NCBI RefSeq assembly: GCF_014647855.1 | Contig: NZ_BMPZ01000001.1 | Span: 434,001 to 498,000, forward strand | DNA length: 64,000 nucleotides | Source: Shewanella gelidii | GTDB taxonomy: Bacteria; Pseudomonadota; Gammaproteobacteria; Enterobacterales; Shewanellaceae | Direction of reading: 5' to 3' | Part shown: in pieces, positions 18,175 to 27,294 of the stretch | Layout of the letters: every line of letters starts with the position of its first letter | Position numbering within the stretch: the stretch's first letter is position 1 | Position numbers and translations under genes: made by a program | The notes under the pieces: model-generated | Seen by the model: only the letters and a program-made list of their open reading frames with translations | Told to the model about the DNA's origin: nothing | Databases searched by the model: none

Positions 18175-18645
18175 ATGCGTATGGTTATCGCAGTGGTTAT
18201 TATCGCCGCTATTATTTTTTATTTTTATACCTCAAGTAATAATCAAAAAGCAGCTCAGGAAAATGTCGCCAAAGGCCAAGCTTTCCTTGCCGAGAACAAA
18301 CAAAAAGAAGGGGTACAAACCACAGATTCAGGATTGCAATATCAAGTCTTAGTCGCCGGTACAGGTAATGAACATCCCAAAGCTACCGATAGTGTTACGG
18401 TTCATTACCATGGCACATTAACAGATGGTACAGTCTTCGATAGCTCTATAGACCGCGGCCAAACCATTGACTTCCCGTTAAACCGCGTCATTAAAGGCTG
18501 GACCGAAGGCGTACAATTAATGGTTGTAGGTGAGAAAACACGTTTCTTTATTCCAAGCGAACTAGGCTATGGCAACCGCAGTGCCGGCAGTATTCCACCG
18601 GGCTCTGTACTTGTTTTTGATGTAGAGCTGATAGCGATTAACTAA
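18175..18645 (+). CDS. FKBP-type peptidyl-prolyl isomerase, membrane-anchored
   Basis: 156 residues. A single N-terminal membrane segment (3-20) is followed by a short charged linker and one FKBP domain: GLQYQVLVAGTG, DSVTVHYHGTLTDGTVFDSS, then FPLNRVIKGWTEGVQLM, GEKTRFFIPSELGYGNR and IPPGSVLVFDVELI. All the usual active-site aromatics (Y, F, D, W, Y, F) can be seen, so it should catalyse prolyl isomerisation, probably on the periplasmic face. It resembles FklB/Mip-type proteins without their dimerisation helix. AGGAGA precedes the ATG. Confidence 0.92.
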   Translation: MRMVIAVVIIAAIIFYFYTSSNNQKAAQENVAKGQAFLAENKQKEGVQTTDSGLQYQVLVAGTGNEHPKATDSVTVHYHGTLTDGTVFDSSIDRGQTIDFPLNRVIKGWTEGVQLMVVGEKTRFFIPSELGYGNRSAGSIPPGSVLVFDVELIAIN

Positions 18646-18715
18646 CCGAGAACCCACTAAGCCCTCGGCGAAAGAAAATGCTTTGGCATCCCTGAAGATT
18701 CAGTGGATGCCATTT

Positions 18716-20194
18716 TTATTGATGAGCATTCACGGTACGATCCTGAGCCCACTGGCGCAATGCAGACAAGCGTTCGCCCATCACCACAGATAACGGTCTG
18801 GTTTTAATTAATTCGTCCAGCAACAATTGTTGGTCAACCGGCTTTTCAAAAGTTCTCGCGGTGTAAATGGCTGCAATCACAGCTTGTTCAATCTCGGCAC
18901 CGGAAAAACCATGGCTTTTAGAAGATAGTTCAGCCAGATCCAATTGATTCACATCGACGCCACGCCGCTTGCAATGAATCACAAAGATTGCTTGACGAAT
19001 TTTGTCATCAGGCAAGTCCACAAAAAAGATCTCATCCATACGTCCTTTTCGCATGAGCTCTGGTGGTAGCGCTTGAATATTGTTTGCTGTTGCGACTAAA
19101 AACACCTGAGACTTACGTTCTGCCATCCAAGTCAACAGAGTGCCTAGAATTCGCCCTGAGGTCCCCTCATCACTATTGCTATTGGACAAGCCTTTTTCTA
19201 TTTCGTCGACCCATAGAACACAAGGAGACATTAAATCCGCTAGCTCTAATGCATTCCGCAGATTTTTTTCAGTTTCACCAATATATTTGTTATAAAGAGC
19301 TGCCATATCCAAGCGAAGCAATGGACGCTGCCACACCCCTGCAACAGCCTTGGCAGCAAGGCTTTTACCGCTCCCTTGAACCCCAAGTAATAAAATACCT
19401 TTCGGTGCGTCGAGCTGTTTATGGCTGCTTGTAGATGCATGATCAGGCGAGCGATGTTGCAACCATTGCTTGAGGTTATGTAAACCAGCGACCTGTGAAA
19501 AGTCACTGGTGTCATACTCAAACTGCAGCACACCACTCATATCCAATAACTTAAACTTCGCCTGATTAACGGAATCAATATCTGAATGACTAATCGCACC
19601 ATCTTTCGCTATCGCCCGTCGGATAATACGCCGGGCATCATCAAAGGTAACCCCACGAAGATTACTAGCCAGTAGTGTTACCGCATCATCATCAACATCA
19701 AGCAAACGGCCTTGCTGCTCTAGACGATTCACCTCTTCATAAATCAAGTTTTGCAGTTGCTCCGCACCGGGCAAAGACAAACGAAAATGTGCGCAGTAAC
19801 GTTTGATTTCAGGAGGCACTTCAAACTCATGACTCACGAGCACTAAGGTGTGCTGTAGGGCTTCATATTCAAGCGCAATTTCTTTCAATAAACGAACGTT
19901 TTTCGGCGCATTGTCAACAAACGGATGGTAATCACATAACACATAGATCCCCTGCTGATTGGTTGCTTTAATTTGCCCCAAAATATCCGTAGGATCTGTA
20001 TTAAATTTCTGTACACCTAATTGCTTGTCTAGCCGCTGCAAACCTTGCGTAATCGACCAGCTAAATATGGGTTGATAAAGGGTCCGTGATACCCGTTTGA
20101 GTAAATCAAGAACACGATATTCTTCATAGGTTTCAATCACCACAATAGGGGTGCTTGATCTTAAAACTGCAGTCAAATCCGTTATATCTTGCAT
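18716..20194 (-). CDS. Ycf46-like AAA family ATPase
   Basis: 492 residues. The N-terminal ~230 residues hold a degenerate ATPase-like domain (IVVIETYEEYRVLDLL, IYVLCDYHPF, TLVLVSHEFEVPPEIKRY). The C-terminal domain is a full AAA module: Walker A GVQGSGKSLAAKAVA, Walker B CVLWVDEIEKGL, sensor-1 VFLVATANN, and the arginine finger region RKGRMDEIFFVDLP. This order (inactive then active ATPase) is typical of Ycf46-like proteins, implicated in CO2-related regulation in cyanobacteria but of unclear role in proteobacteria. The start is ATG 20194 or GTG 20197; neither has a strong site. Confidence 0.85.
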   Translation of the reverse strand: MQDITDLTAVLRSSTPIVVIETYEEYRVLDLLKRVSRTLYQPIFSWSITQGLQRLDKQLGVQKFNTDPTDILGQIKATNQQGIYVLCDYHPFVDNAPKNVRLLKEIALEYEALQHTLVLVSHEFEVPPEIKRYCAHFRLSLPGAEQLQNLIYEEVNRLEQQGRLLDVDDDAVTLLASNLRGVTFDDARRIIRRAIAKDGAISHSDIDSVNQAKFKLLDMSGVLQFEYDTSDFSQVAGLHNLKQWLQHRSPDHASTSSHKQLDAPKGILLLGVQGSGKSLAAKAVAGVWQRPLLRLDMAALYNKYIGETEKNLRNALELADLMSPCVLWVDEIEKGLSNSNSDEGTSGRILGTLLTWMAERKSQVFLVATANNIQALPPELMRKGRMDEIFFVDLPDDKIRQAIFVIHCKRRGVDVNQLDLAELSSKSHGFSGAEIEQAVIAAIYTARTFEKPVDQQLLLDELIKTRPLSVVMGERLSALRQWAQDRTVNAHQ

Positions 20195-20304
20195 CACGCA
20201 TCCACTCTATTCATTCGCTTAAAATCCATATAAAACATACAACAATCCGAGAATCGATTAAACCTAGGTAGTTCACGTAAGTCCAAACTAGACAAAACAG
20301 GCTC

Positions 20305-20331
20305 CATAAAAAAGTCCGCTAAAGCGGACTT
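20305..20331 (-). terminator. Terminator of the HlyD/DUF3302 operon
   Basis: 8-bp stem AAGTCCGC (20312-20319 / 20324-20331), TAAA loop, T tract on the minus strand. It lies 37 bases past the stop of the HlyD-type gene. Confidence 0.85.
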
Positions 20332-20368
20332 TATGACTGATAAAAACTGAACCATCATGACAGGAAAG

Positions 20369-21514
20369 TTAATGCCCTTCTCCAAAGACATAGTTCAGCC
20401 AACTCTGCATTCGCAGCAGGACTTTGCGCATCACAGCCACATGACTGAAATGTTCCGTATAAATTGCAGCTTGCCCCGAAACTCCCGCGGGCAAACCTTG
20501 CAGTATTTCATGATCATCGAGTTCAATCAGAACAATCGCACGCCCTGTCACAAACATGCGTGAAGAAGTCTGTAACGAGCCTGTGGATTGAAATTCGCCT
20601 TCAGCCATTGCAGGTAAAACTTGTGCGACTTTGCCTGAGAAAATTCTTCCTGGCACAGCATTGACCAAGACTTCCGCTTCATCACCAGCCTTTAAGCGCA
20701 GCAATGAATTTTGCCAAAACGCCCCAACAAAATAGCGCTCTTCATCAGGAATAAAACTCAGCAAAGGTCGCAACGGGATCGGAACTGCCATCATCCCAGG
20801 GCGAACGGCTAATTGCGTCACAGTACCATCGCTCGGCGCTCGCACCACAGTTTGCTCAAGGTCATAAAGAGCTTTATCTAACTCTCCCTGTAACCGCAAC
20901 ACTTTAGTGTTAACGCCATCAATATTCGACTCATAAGCGAGTTTCAAACGCAGTTCTTCTGCTGCAGCAGATTGCAGTTGCGCTTCTGATGCAAAGTACA
21001 GCTGACGTTTATTGTCGAGCTCTAATGCTGTAAACGGAGAGTTTTTCCCGCCGCGTTTACGGCCTTTGTCATAACGGTCAAACGCAGCTTTGGTTCGATC
21101 TCGATCGGCAGTGGCCCGCTCAACGTTACTTTTTGCAGCGAGCCAGCTTGCCTCCAACTGCGGGACTTGCAATTCAGCTTCTGCAAGGGCAGCTTGTTTT
21201 TGCTTCACTATCGCTTCAAAAGGCCGAGGTTCAATTTTAAATAAAACGTCCCCTTTCTTTACCTTGGTATTCGGAATGACTTCAACGTCTGAAACTAACC
21301 CTTTCACTGCAGGATTAATCGGGATGGTCACAAAGATTTCACGACCAAATTTCGAATACGGGTGGTTGTAATTCATTAGCAACAATAAACTGCCAATTAA
21401 CACTAATCCGCCCAGTATCGCGGTAGGAACACTCCACTTATTTAAAGGGATTTTAAAAATCTTAAAAATTGCGATACAAAACGCCGTATAAGTTAGGATA
21501 AGAAGTAAGTCCAT
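20369..21514 (-). CDS. HlyD/EmrA-like membrane fusion protein (YibH/YiaV-like)
   Basis: 381 residues. Two N-terminal membrane segments (about 2-20 and 30-48) instead of the usual one, then a periplasmic adaptor: biotinyl-lipoyl half GLVSDVEVIPNTKVKKGDVLFKIEPRPFEA, a coiled-coil hairpin (about 95-210, LAEAELQVPQLEASWLAAK...), the second half VVRAPSDGTVTQLAVRPG, and a beta-barrel domain. It follows a DUF3302 gene by two bases, the arrangement of yibI-yibH and yiaW-yiaV in E. coli. No inner-membrane pump or outer-membrane channel is adjacent. Export of some small molecule is inferred. Confidence 0.88.
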   Translation of the reverse strand: MDLLLILTYTAFCIAIFKIFKIPLNKWSVPTAILGGLVLIGSLLLLMNYNHPYSKFGREIFVTIPINPAVKGLVSDVEVIPNTKVKKGDVLFKIEPRPFEAIVKQKQAALAEAELQVPQLEASWLAAKSNVERATADRDRTKAAFDRYDKGRKRGGKNSPFTALELDNKRQLYFASEAQLQSAAAEELRLKLAYESNIDGVNTKVLRLQGELDKALYDLEQTVVRAPSDGTVTQLAVRPGMMAVPIPLRPLLSFIPDEERYFVGAFWQNSLLRLKAGDEAEVLVNAVPGRIFSGKVAQVLPAMAEGEFQSTGSLQTSSRMFVTGRAIVLIELDDHEILQGLPAGVSGQAAIYTEHFSHVAVMRKVLLRMQSWLNYVFGEGH

Positions 21515-21516
21515 AA

Positions 21517-21900
21517 TTATTTCTCCTCCTTATTCAGTTCAACGGGCTCAGTAACCGCTGAGGCCTGGGGGCTCGCTTGACCGGCCAATTTGGCTTCCAA
21601 TTGCACAAGTCGCAATTTTAATTCCTCTAGCTCTTTAGCGGTCTTTTGCTCTGACTCTGTCTGGTTTTTAAACCCCCATCCACGATCTTCACGATAAAGG
21701 GTTGCCCAGATCCAAAGAAACGGCCAAATCGCATGCAATGTGAATAAGCTTACCCAGCCCGCCACATGTAACGCATCTTGCTGTGGATGGTTGCGTTTTT
21801 TGGCAATTTCATAGGGGATATCATGGATTACAATAATGCCGTAAAACATAAATACGACAACGAACAGTAGAATAAACAAGGCAAAATAATCTAAAAACAT
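21517..21900 (-). CDS. DUF3302 small membrane protein, partner of the HlyD-type protein
   Basis: 127 residues. Two membrane segments (about 4-26 and 48-68), with the family signature YGIIVIHDIPYEIAKKRNHPQ between them and WVSLFTLHAIWPFLWIWATLYRE after. A C-terminal coiled-coil tail (KELEELKLRLVQLEAKL) could contact the adaptor. Homologous to YibI/YiaW, which always precede an HlyD-type gene; here the two are two bases apart. AAGGAG stands before the ATG. Confidence 0.87.
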   Translation of the reverse strand: MFLDYFALFILLFVVVFMFYGIIVIHDIPYEIAKKRNHPQQDALHVAGWVSLFTLHAIWPFLWIWATLYREDRGWGFKNQTESEQKTAKELEELKLRLVQLEAKLAGQASPQASAVTEPVELNKEEK

Positions 21901-22153
21901 CGCTCGCTCCTTGCAAGATGGTATGCCCTAACTCATTGGCAATATTTGTTTTATTTTTAATTGAATGATGCAATAAACCTTGATGTTAACTGATATTTAA
22001 GATGTAGCCCACAGAATAATCAAATTCGCGACAAAACCCTAACTTTTAACCTGAAAGATGAAACACACTGTTTGCAAATATCAAGAAATAATACGCCCCG
22101 AGAAAGAGTAAAATAGACGCTTAACAATCAGCATTAATTTAGGGTTAAACAAG

Positions 22154-23332
22154 ATGATAGGCACCCCACACTGTGAAGGCGCAAAACGAGCAATGTTGCT
22201 TGGTTGCGGAGAGCTTGGCAAAGAAGTCGCCATCGAACTACAACGTATGGGAGTCGAAGTGATAGGAGTCGATCGCTATCCCAACGCTCCTGCAATGCAA
22301 GTTGCCCATCGTCATCATGTCATTAACATGCTAGATCCGCAGGCTTTAAAGTGGGTTGTTGAACTAGAAAAACCCGATTTAATCATTCCGGAAATTGAAG
22401 CCATCGCGACATCAGCACTCGTCGAGTTGGAAGCGCAAGGCATCAACGTTGTCCCTACGGCAAAAGCAACGATGCTGACCATGGACCGAGAGGGCATTCG
22501 CCGTTTAGCCGCTGAAAAGCTTGGCCTGCCAACGTCGCCATTTTACTTTTGCGATACTGAAACTGAATTCAAAACTGCAGTCGATAAACTTGGATTCCCT
22601 TGCGTAATTAAGCCGGTCATGAGTTCATCGGGTAAAGGTCAAAGTGTCATTCGCCAAGCAGCAGATATGGGCCAAGCATGGGCATACGCACAAGAAGGCG
22701 GACGTGCTGGCAAAGGACGCGTAATTGTCGAAGGTTTTGTTCAATTTGATTATGAAATCACATTGCTAACCATTAGCGCGGTTAGCGGTATCCATTTTTG
22801 CGATCCCATAGGCCATCGCCAAGAAGATGGCGATTACAGAGAGTCTTGGCAACCACAAGCCATGTCAGCAAAGGTACTAGCAAAGGCCCAACATATTGGC
22901 AAAGCGGTCGTAGATGCTCTCGGTGGTTATGGCCTATTTGGTGTAGAGCTCTTTATCAAAGGTGAAGATGTTTATTTCTCTGAAGTATCACCTCGCCCCC
23001 ATGACACAGGATTAGTGACCTTAATTAGCCAAGATTTATCTGAGTTTGCATTGCATGTGAGAGCCATTTTAGGGTTACCGATTTCCAATATTGAACAACA
23101 TGGCCCAAGCGCTTCTGCTGTGATTCTGGCAGATGGACAATCAGAGAACATTCGTTATCGCGGAATGGCTCAAGCTTTGACTGAGCCAGATACGCAGTTG
23201 CGCTTATTTGGTAAACCAGACATTCATGGCCGACGTCGACTAGGTGTCGCACTCGCGCGCGATACGGATGTTGAAAGCGCCATCAATAAGTCAGTACGTG
23301 TCGCAAACAAAGTCGAAGTGATTTTGGATTAA
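22154..23332 (+). CDS. purT: Formate-dependent phosphoribosylglycinamide formyltransferase
   Basis: ATP-grasp enzyme that formylates glycinamide ribonucleotide using formate and ATP in purine synthesis. 392 residues, the E. coli PurT length. Visible: [28 protein letters not shown] (N-terminal domain), PEIEAIAT, the ATP-grasp [47 protein letters not shown] and [15 protein letters not shown] with metal ligands. Monocistronic, between divergent and convergent neighbours, with a terminator 72 bases on. No convincing PurR operator was found upstream. Confidence 0.97.
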   Translation: MIGTPHCEGAKRAMLLGCGELGKEVAIELQRMGVEVIGVDRYPNAPAMQVAHRHHVINMLDPQALKWVVELEKPDLIIPEIEAIATSALVELEAQGINVVPTAKATMLTMDREGIRRLAAEKLGLPTSPFYFCDTETEFKTAVDKLGFPCVIKPVMSSSGKGQSVIRQAADMGQAWAYAQEGGRAGKGRVIVEGFVQFDYEITLLTISAVSGIHFCDPIGHRQEDGDYRESWQPQAMSAKVLAKAQHIGKAVVDALGGYGLFGVELFIKGEDVYFSEVSPRPHDTGLVTLISQDLSEFALHVRAILGLPISNIEQHGPSASAVILADGQSENIRYRGMAQALTEPDTQLRLFGKPDIHGRRRLGVALARDTDVESAINKSVRVANKVEVILD

Positions 23333-23403
23333 TCGCGCAGCACTGCCAACATGAAGTTAAATGTTGAAAACACTGCAGTGCAATTACTGAGCGATGTTCA
23401 AAT

Positions 23404-23431
23404 AAAAGGGCAGCCTACGCTGCCTTTTTTA
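23404..23431 (+). terminator. Terminator after purT (possibly bidirectional)
   Basis: Stem 23404-23414 / 23419-23429 (GGCAGC core with flanking A/T pairs), CTAC loop, six T. It lies between the convergent purT and 2-hydroxyacid dehydrogenase genes and could serve both. Confidence 0.85.
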
Positions 23432-23468
23432 TATTTTGAATGGCTTGAATTAAGAACTGGATCAGCCG

Positions 23469-24422
23469 TTAATACACTTGGTTTTCTTGCGCGCCAGCCA
23501 AATATGATTCTAGATTATTAACCGCAATGTTAAGCAAGTTTTGCCGAGCCTCAAGAGTTGCCCATGCATTATGCGGCGTAATACTCATATTTTTTACGTT
23601 GAGGAGTGGGTTATCTGGCTGTGGTGGTTCGCTCGACAGAACATCCACACCAGCAAATGCGATATCTCCGTTTAGCAAAGCGTTGGCCAATGCGCTTTCA
23701 TCAACTAAATCACCACGCCCCGTATTCACAAGCATCGCAGAAGATTTCATTTGCGAAAGACGCTGCTGATTAATCATTTGGAAGGTTTGTTCAGACAGTG
23801 GACAATGCAAGCTGACAAAATCAGAACTCTGAAACAAGGTATCTAAATCACACCATGTTATGCCACGAGGCAGATGATCTTTTTGACGGCGAGTATGGAT
23901 CAATACCGTCATACCAAATGCCACGGCAATTGAAGCAACCTGTTGACCTATATCACCAAAACCAACTAAGCCTAACACCTTCCCCTTTAAAGACTGCAAG
24001 GGCGCAAGAGTGAAACAAAAGTCGTCGCCATTTTGCCACTGCCCCGCTTGCACCGCTTGATGATGCGCTGCAACCTTCTGGGTATAGTGCAAGATATGTG
24101 CGAATACCATTTGGGCAACGGCATCTGGCCCATAAGCAGGAACATTGGTAACTACGACGCCACGCTCATTTGCTGTAGCGACATCGACAACATTGGTACC
24201 CGTTGCGAGTACACCGATATATCTCAGGCTTGGTAATTGGCTCAGTATCTTCGCGTCCAGCGGCGTTTTATTGGTTAAGACAATATCAGCATCAATCGCA
24301 CGCTCCACAATCAAGTCTACCGACGTTCTTTCATATACAGAGAGTTGACCAAGCTTTTCTAATCCCTGCCAATCAAGGTCACCAGGGTTTAACGTATATC
24401 CATCGAGTACAACAATTTTCAT
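23469..24422 (-). CDS. D-2-hydroxyacid dehydrogenase (glycerate/hydroxypyruvate reductase-like)
   Basis: 317 residues. NAD-binding motif LGLVGFGDIGQQVASIA (about 150-166) and the catalytic triad of the family: Arg in NTGRGDLVDE, Glu in DVLSSEPP and His in ITPHNAWAT. The substrate segment LATGTNVVDV (GTN type) and PAYGPDAVAQMVFA match the hydroxypyruvate/glycerate dehydrogenase branch (HprA-like). Likely reduces hydroxypyruvate or glyoxylate. The substrate is inferred. AAAGGA lies before the ATG at 24422. Confidence 0.88.
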   Translation of the reverse strand: MKIVVLDGYTLNPGDLDWQGLEKLGQLSVYERTSVDLIVERAIDADIVLTNKTPLDAKILSQLPSLRYIGVLATGTNVVDVATANERGVVVTNVPAYGPDAVAQMVFAHILHYTQKVAAHHQAVQAGQWQNGDDFCFTLAPLQSLKGKVLGLVGFGDIGQQVASIAVAFGMTVLIHTRRQKDHLPRGITWCDLDTLFQSSDFVSLHCPLSEQTFQMINQQRLSQMKSSAMLVNTGRGDLVDESALANALLNGDIAFAGVDVLSSEPPQPDNPLLNVKNMSITPHNAWATLEARQNLLNIAVNNLESYLAGAQENQVY

Positions 24423-24484
24423 TGTTTTTCCTTTTCAATTCGTCGATTTGGCAAACAATCGGTCCCTAAGCAGTGTGTTGAATG

Positions 24485-25264
24485 CTAGCGCATCCCGCGG
24501 TCGGTCTTTACTCTATCGTAGGCAGTTTGGATATCTTGCGCTTTTTGCTTCGCAAGCTCCATCATTTCTTCGGGTAGCCCTTTAGCAACCAATTTATCTG
24601 GGTGATGCTCATTCATTAGCTTGCGATAAGCTCGCTTGATATCTTGATCTGACGCGCTCGCCGCCATCCCAAGCAGATGGTATGCATCCGTAATAGAGAC
24701 TTGCTCTGTTTGACCTTGCGTATGAAACTTGAACTCTGCTTGCCAGCGCTTCAGCATGTCATCGAGCTGTGTTTTGCTAAAGCCAAGCCCTTTGGCCACC
24801 ACCAATAATATGGCATGTTCCTTGGGGTGAAGCTCGCCGTCTGACAGCGCGGTTTGGATTTGAATTTCTAGAAACATTTGTAAGAGCTCTTTGCGCCCCA
24901 TACTGATCAAGCGAAACGCTTTAATACATGCCGCCAGATCAAAGTCACTATCTCGCCCTTCTCTGAATGCCTGCTGGGCATCAACACGAGCTTGGCCAGT
25001 CAAATTCATTTGATCCATCAAGGCCGTCGCAATTTTAATATCAACCTCTGTCACCTGACCAGATGCTTTGGCAACATGACCCATAACTGCAAACGTTGAA
25101 TTAAAAAATAGCGCTTGTCTGCTTTTACTATCCTTCATCATGCCTGCAAACTGGCTTGCACGTTTATCCCATTGATGACCTAACCAAATCCCGATGATTG
25201 CACCAACCACCTTGCCAAACATAAAACCAATGGCACCACCAAAAAACTTTCCCCAAATTCGCAT
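24485..25264 (-). CDS. djlA: Membrane-anchored DnaJ-like co-chaperone
   Basis: 259 residues. An N-terminal glycine-rich transmembrane helix (GGAIGFMFGKVVGAIIGIWLG) is typical of DjlA and important for its dimerisation. A central TerB-like helical domain follows (about 50-165). The C-terminal J domain (about 190-255) has DAYHLLGMAAS and the HPD tripeptide in MNEHHPDKL. It stimulates DnaK at the inner membrane. E. coli djlA also sits next to lptD, as here (with murU-amgK between). Confidence 0.95.
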   Translation of the reverse strand: MRIWGKFFGGAIGFMFGKVVGAIIGIWLGHQWDKRASQFAGMMKDSKSRQALFFNSTFAVMGHVAKASGQVTEVDIKIATALMDQMNLTGQARVDAQQAFREGRDSDFDLAACIKAFRLISMGRKELLQMFLEIQIQTALSDGELHPKEHAILLVVAKGLGFSKTQLDDMLKRWQAEFKFHTQGQTEQVSITDAYHLLGMAASASDQDIKRAYRKLMNEHHPDKLVAKGLPEEMMELAKQKAQDIQTAYDRVKTDRGMR

Positions 25265-25327
25265 GTCATTACCTTAGAGCTTTTTTTGAAATCTTCCATG
25301 CAGCCATTCTCTACACGCAAGCTAATT

Positions 25328-25990
25328 TTATTTGTTCTGTAGTCGTTCACTCAATTGCGCCAATCGCTCAACCGTTCCAACATCACACCAATAGTGAGGC
25401 ATTTTTGTCGCACTCACCCGACCTTGTTTCATTTTTTGTTTTAATAACGGCGCAAGCCCGAACGCTCCATCTGGTGTATCTTGAAATAAACTTGGTCGGT
25501 ATATCCCAATCCCAGAGAACGTTAATTTATTGCTTCCCTCAACCGATGCAAAACCATCTTCAATGGCAAAATCACCGTTTGGATGCTGCACCGGATTATC
25601 TACTAAAAAAAGGTGAGCATCAGCTTCAGCAGACAAGGTTGAGAGCTGTGGCAACTGATCAATAAAAATATCCCCGTTGATGACTAGAAATGGTTCATCA
25701 CCAAGTAAAGGTAAAGCTTGTTTGATACCCCCTCCCGTTTCCAGCGCGGCTGCTTCAGCACTGTAATGTAATCGCAGCCCCCAATGGCACCCATTACCCA
25801 ATCGCTCGGGGATTAAATGGCCCAGCCAGGCATGATTAATCACTACGTCAGCAAACCCTGCTGCAGCCAGCTTTTCTAGGTGATATTCAATTAAAGGTTT
25901 GCCTTGAACGGCGACCAAAGGCTTAGGGCAAGTATCCGTCAGCGGCCGTAAACGCTCACCACGGCCTGCAGCTAAAATCATCGCTCTCAT
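25328..25990 (-). CDS. murU: N-acetylmuramate alpha-1-phosphate uridylyltransferase
   Basis: 220 residues, a nucleotidyltransferase: MILAAGRGERLRPLTDTCPK at the N-terminus binds the nucleotide, with NGDIFID (metal-binding Asp) and GIGIYRPSLF further on. Together with AmgK it converts recycled MurNAc to UDP-MurNAc, bypassing MurA/MurB de novo synthesis. The start is ATG 25990, overlapping the amgK stop as ATGA, with GGGAGG upstream; the extension to 26032 would run inside amgK. The pairing with amgK makes MurU more likely than a mannose-1-phosphate enzyme. Confidence 0.93.
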   Translation of the reverse strand: MRAMILAAGRGERLRPLTDTCPKPLVAVQGKPLIEYHLEKLAAAGFADVVINHAWLGHLIPERLGNGCHWGLRLHYSAEAAALETGGGIKQALPLLGDEPFLVINGDIFIDQLPQLSTLSAEADAHLFLVDNPVQHPNGDFAIEDGFASVEGSNKLTFSGIGIYRPSLFQDTPDGAFGLAPLLKQKMKQGRVSATKMPHYWCDVGTVERLAQLSERLQNK

Positions 25991-27018
25991 AGACGCGCCT
26001 CCCAAACAGGAACAACGCGCTGCTGCATCCAATGATGAAACTGATGGAACTGGGCGTACTTTTGGGTGACTTGCTGAATATACGATAGTGTCAGCGGGAT
26101 ATCGGCCATGTAAGCAGGTTTGTTATCGCGATAATTTAAGCGACAAAATATACCAAGCACTTTTAAGTGTCGCTGCAATCCAGTCACATCAAACCAATAT
26201 TCATAAGTCGCATAATCTACTTCAGGCGAAAGAAGAGAATGTTGAATACACTGTTGATAATGATACTGGCTCATGCGCTCTACCAAAGTGTCTGGCCAAC
26301 GAACATAACAGTCTTTCAACAAAGACACACAATCGTAGGTCAACGGACCAATCACCGCATCTTGAAAGTCGATAACGGCAAGCCGCTTGTCGACAATCAT
26401 TAAATTGCGGCTGTGAAAATCACGATGCATTCCTATTTGAGGCTGTTGCAGCATCACATCAGATATTTGTGCAAAGACTTGTGCCACCATTTGCTGCTCT
26501 GTCTCAGACAAAGACAAATCTAAATGACGCCCAATAAACCATTCACGAAAAATAGCGAGTTCTCGGTCGATAAAATCCGCATCAAAGCAAGGTAGAGACT
26601 GTACACTTTCTTTATCACCAGCCGAGATTGAAATACAGCTTTTAACCTTGGCAACTGCGGGTAACCAATCCAATGCTTGCTGGTAGAAATGCGGCGCTGA
26701 ATCTAGGGTCAATGCAGAAAGCAATTGCTCATCACCCAGGTCACTTAAGAGCACTGCGCCAAGCGGCACATCATAAGCAACAACCTCTGGTACAAAAATA
26801 CCGGCTTTAGCATAGGCTTTAGCTATGGCCAAAAACGGTTCTATTGGTAGCAGTGTTGGCGGCGAGTCCATCAAGATAAAGTGGTGTTTGGCAGTTAACA
26901 CTCGGTAATAACGCCTAAAGCTGGCATCACCTGATATCAGTTCAATATCGACGGGTTGTTGCAAACAGTCTTGCAACCAATGACTCAATGCAAGAAATCT
27001 GGGTTCAGGCTGGCTCAT
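25987..27018 (-). CDS. amgK: N-acetylmuramate/N-acetylglucosamine anomeric kinase
   Basis: 343 residues with an aminoglycoside-phosphotransferase fold. GDASFRRYYRV is the nucleotide loop, IGMHRDFHSRNLMIV the catalytic loop and AVIDFQDAVIGPLTYD the metal-binding DFQD. A C-terminal segment (LQRHLKVLGIFCRLNYRD) is typical of AmgK. It phosphorylates MurNAc (and GlcNAc) at C1 for MurU. The start chosen is ATG 27018; the longer frame to 27057 begins with a non-ATG codon. Divergent from lptD across 276 bases. Confidence 0.93.
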   Translation of the reverse strand: MSQPEPRFLALSHWLQDCLQQPVDIELISGDASFRRYYRVLTAKHHFILMDSPPTLLPIEPFLAIAKAYAKAGIFVPEVVAYDVPLGAVLLSDLGDEQLLSALTLDSAPHFYQQALDWLPAVAKVKSCISISAGDKESVQSLPCFDADFIDRELAIFREWFIGRHLDLSLSETEQQMVAQVFAQISDVMLQQPQIGMHRDFHSRNLMIVDKRLAVIDFQDAVIGPLTYDCVSLLKDCYVRWPDTLVERMSQYHYQQCIQHSLLSPEVDYATYEYWFDVTGLQRHLKVLGIFCRLNYRDNKPAYMADIPLTLSYIQQVTQKYAQFHQFHHWMQQRVVPVWEARL

Positions 27019-27294
27019 CTCATGGCTCTTGAAGAAAAATTGCTTTATTATAGCCACGGTTATTGATGGAAGCAGCTTACTAATTGAGCTGCGATAATAA
27101 TATTTACCTTTTTAGACGGATAATCTTGCTTACACGGAGTCAAAGCAAAGATTGAAACAATAATTTCTCTATGCATTTGAGTTCCCACGTTTTCAACGAA
27201 TCGTGTGAAGCTAGATACTTTGTATTATGAATTTGATATCGAAGCCGAACTCATGACGACCCAAATAAAAGAAATCAAAATTTACTGACTAAAC

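Noticed and set aside
22060..22153. PurR operator ahead of purT
   Set aside because: TGTTTGCAAAT is only half like the palindromic PurR site; no second half in the right place.
27181..27294. Sigma-E promoter for lptD
   Set aside because: GAACTC and TCAAAA can be seen, but 23 bases apart instead of about 16, and the rest of the match is weak.
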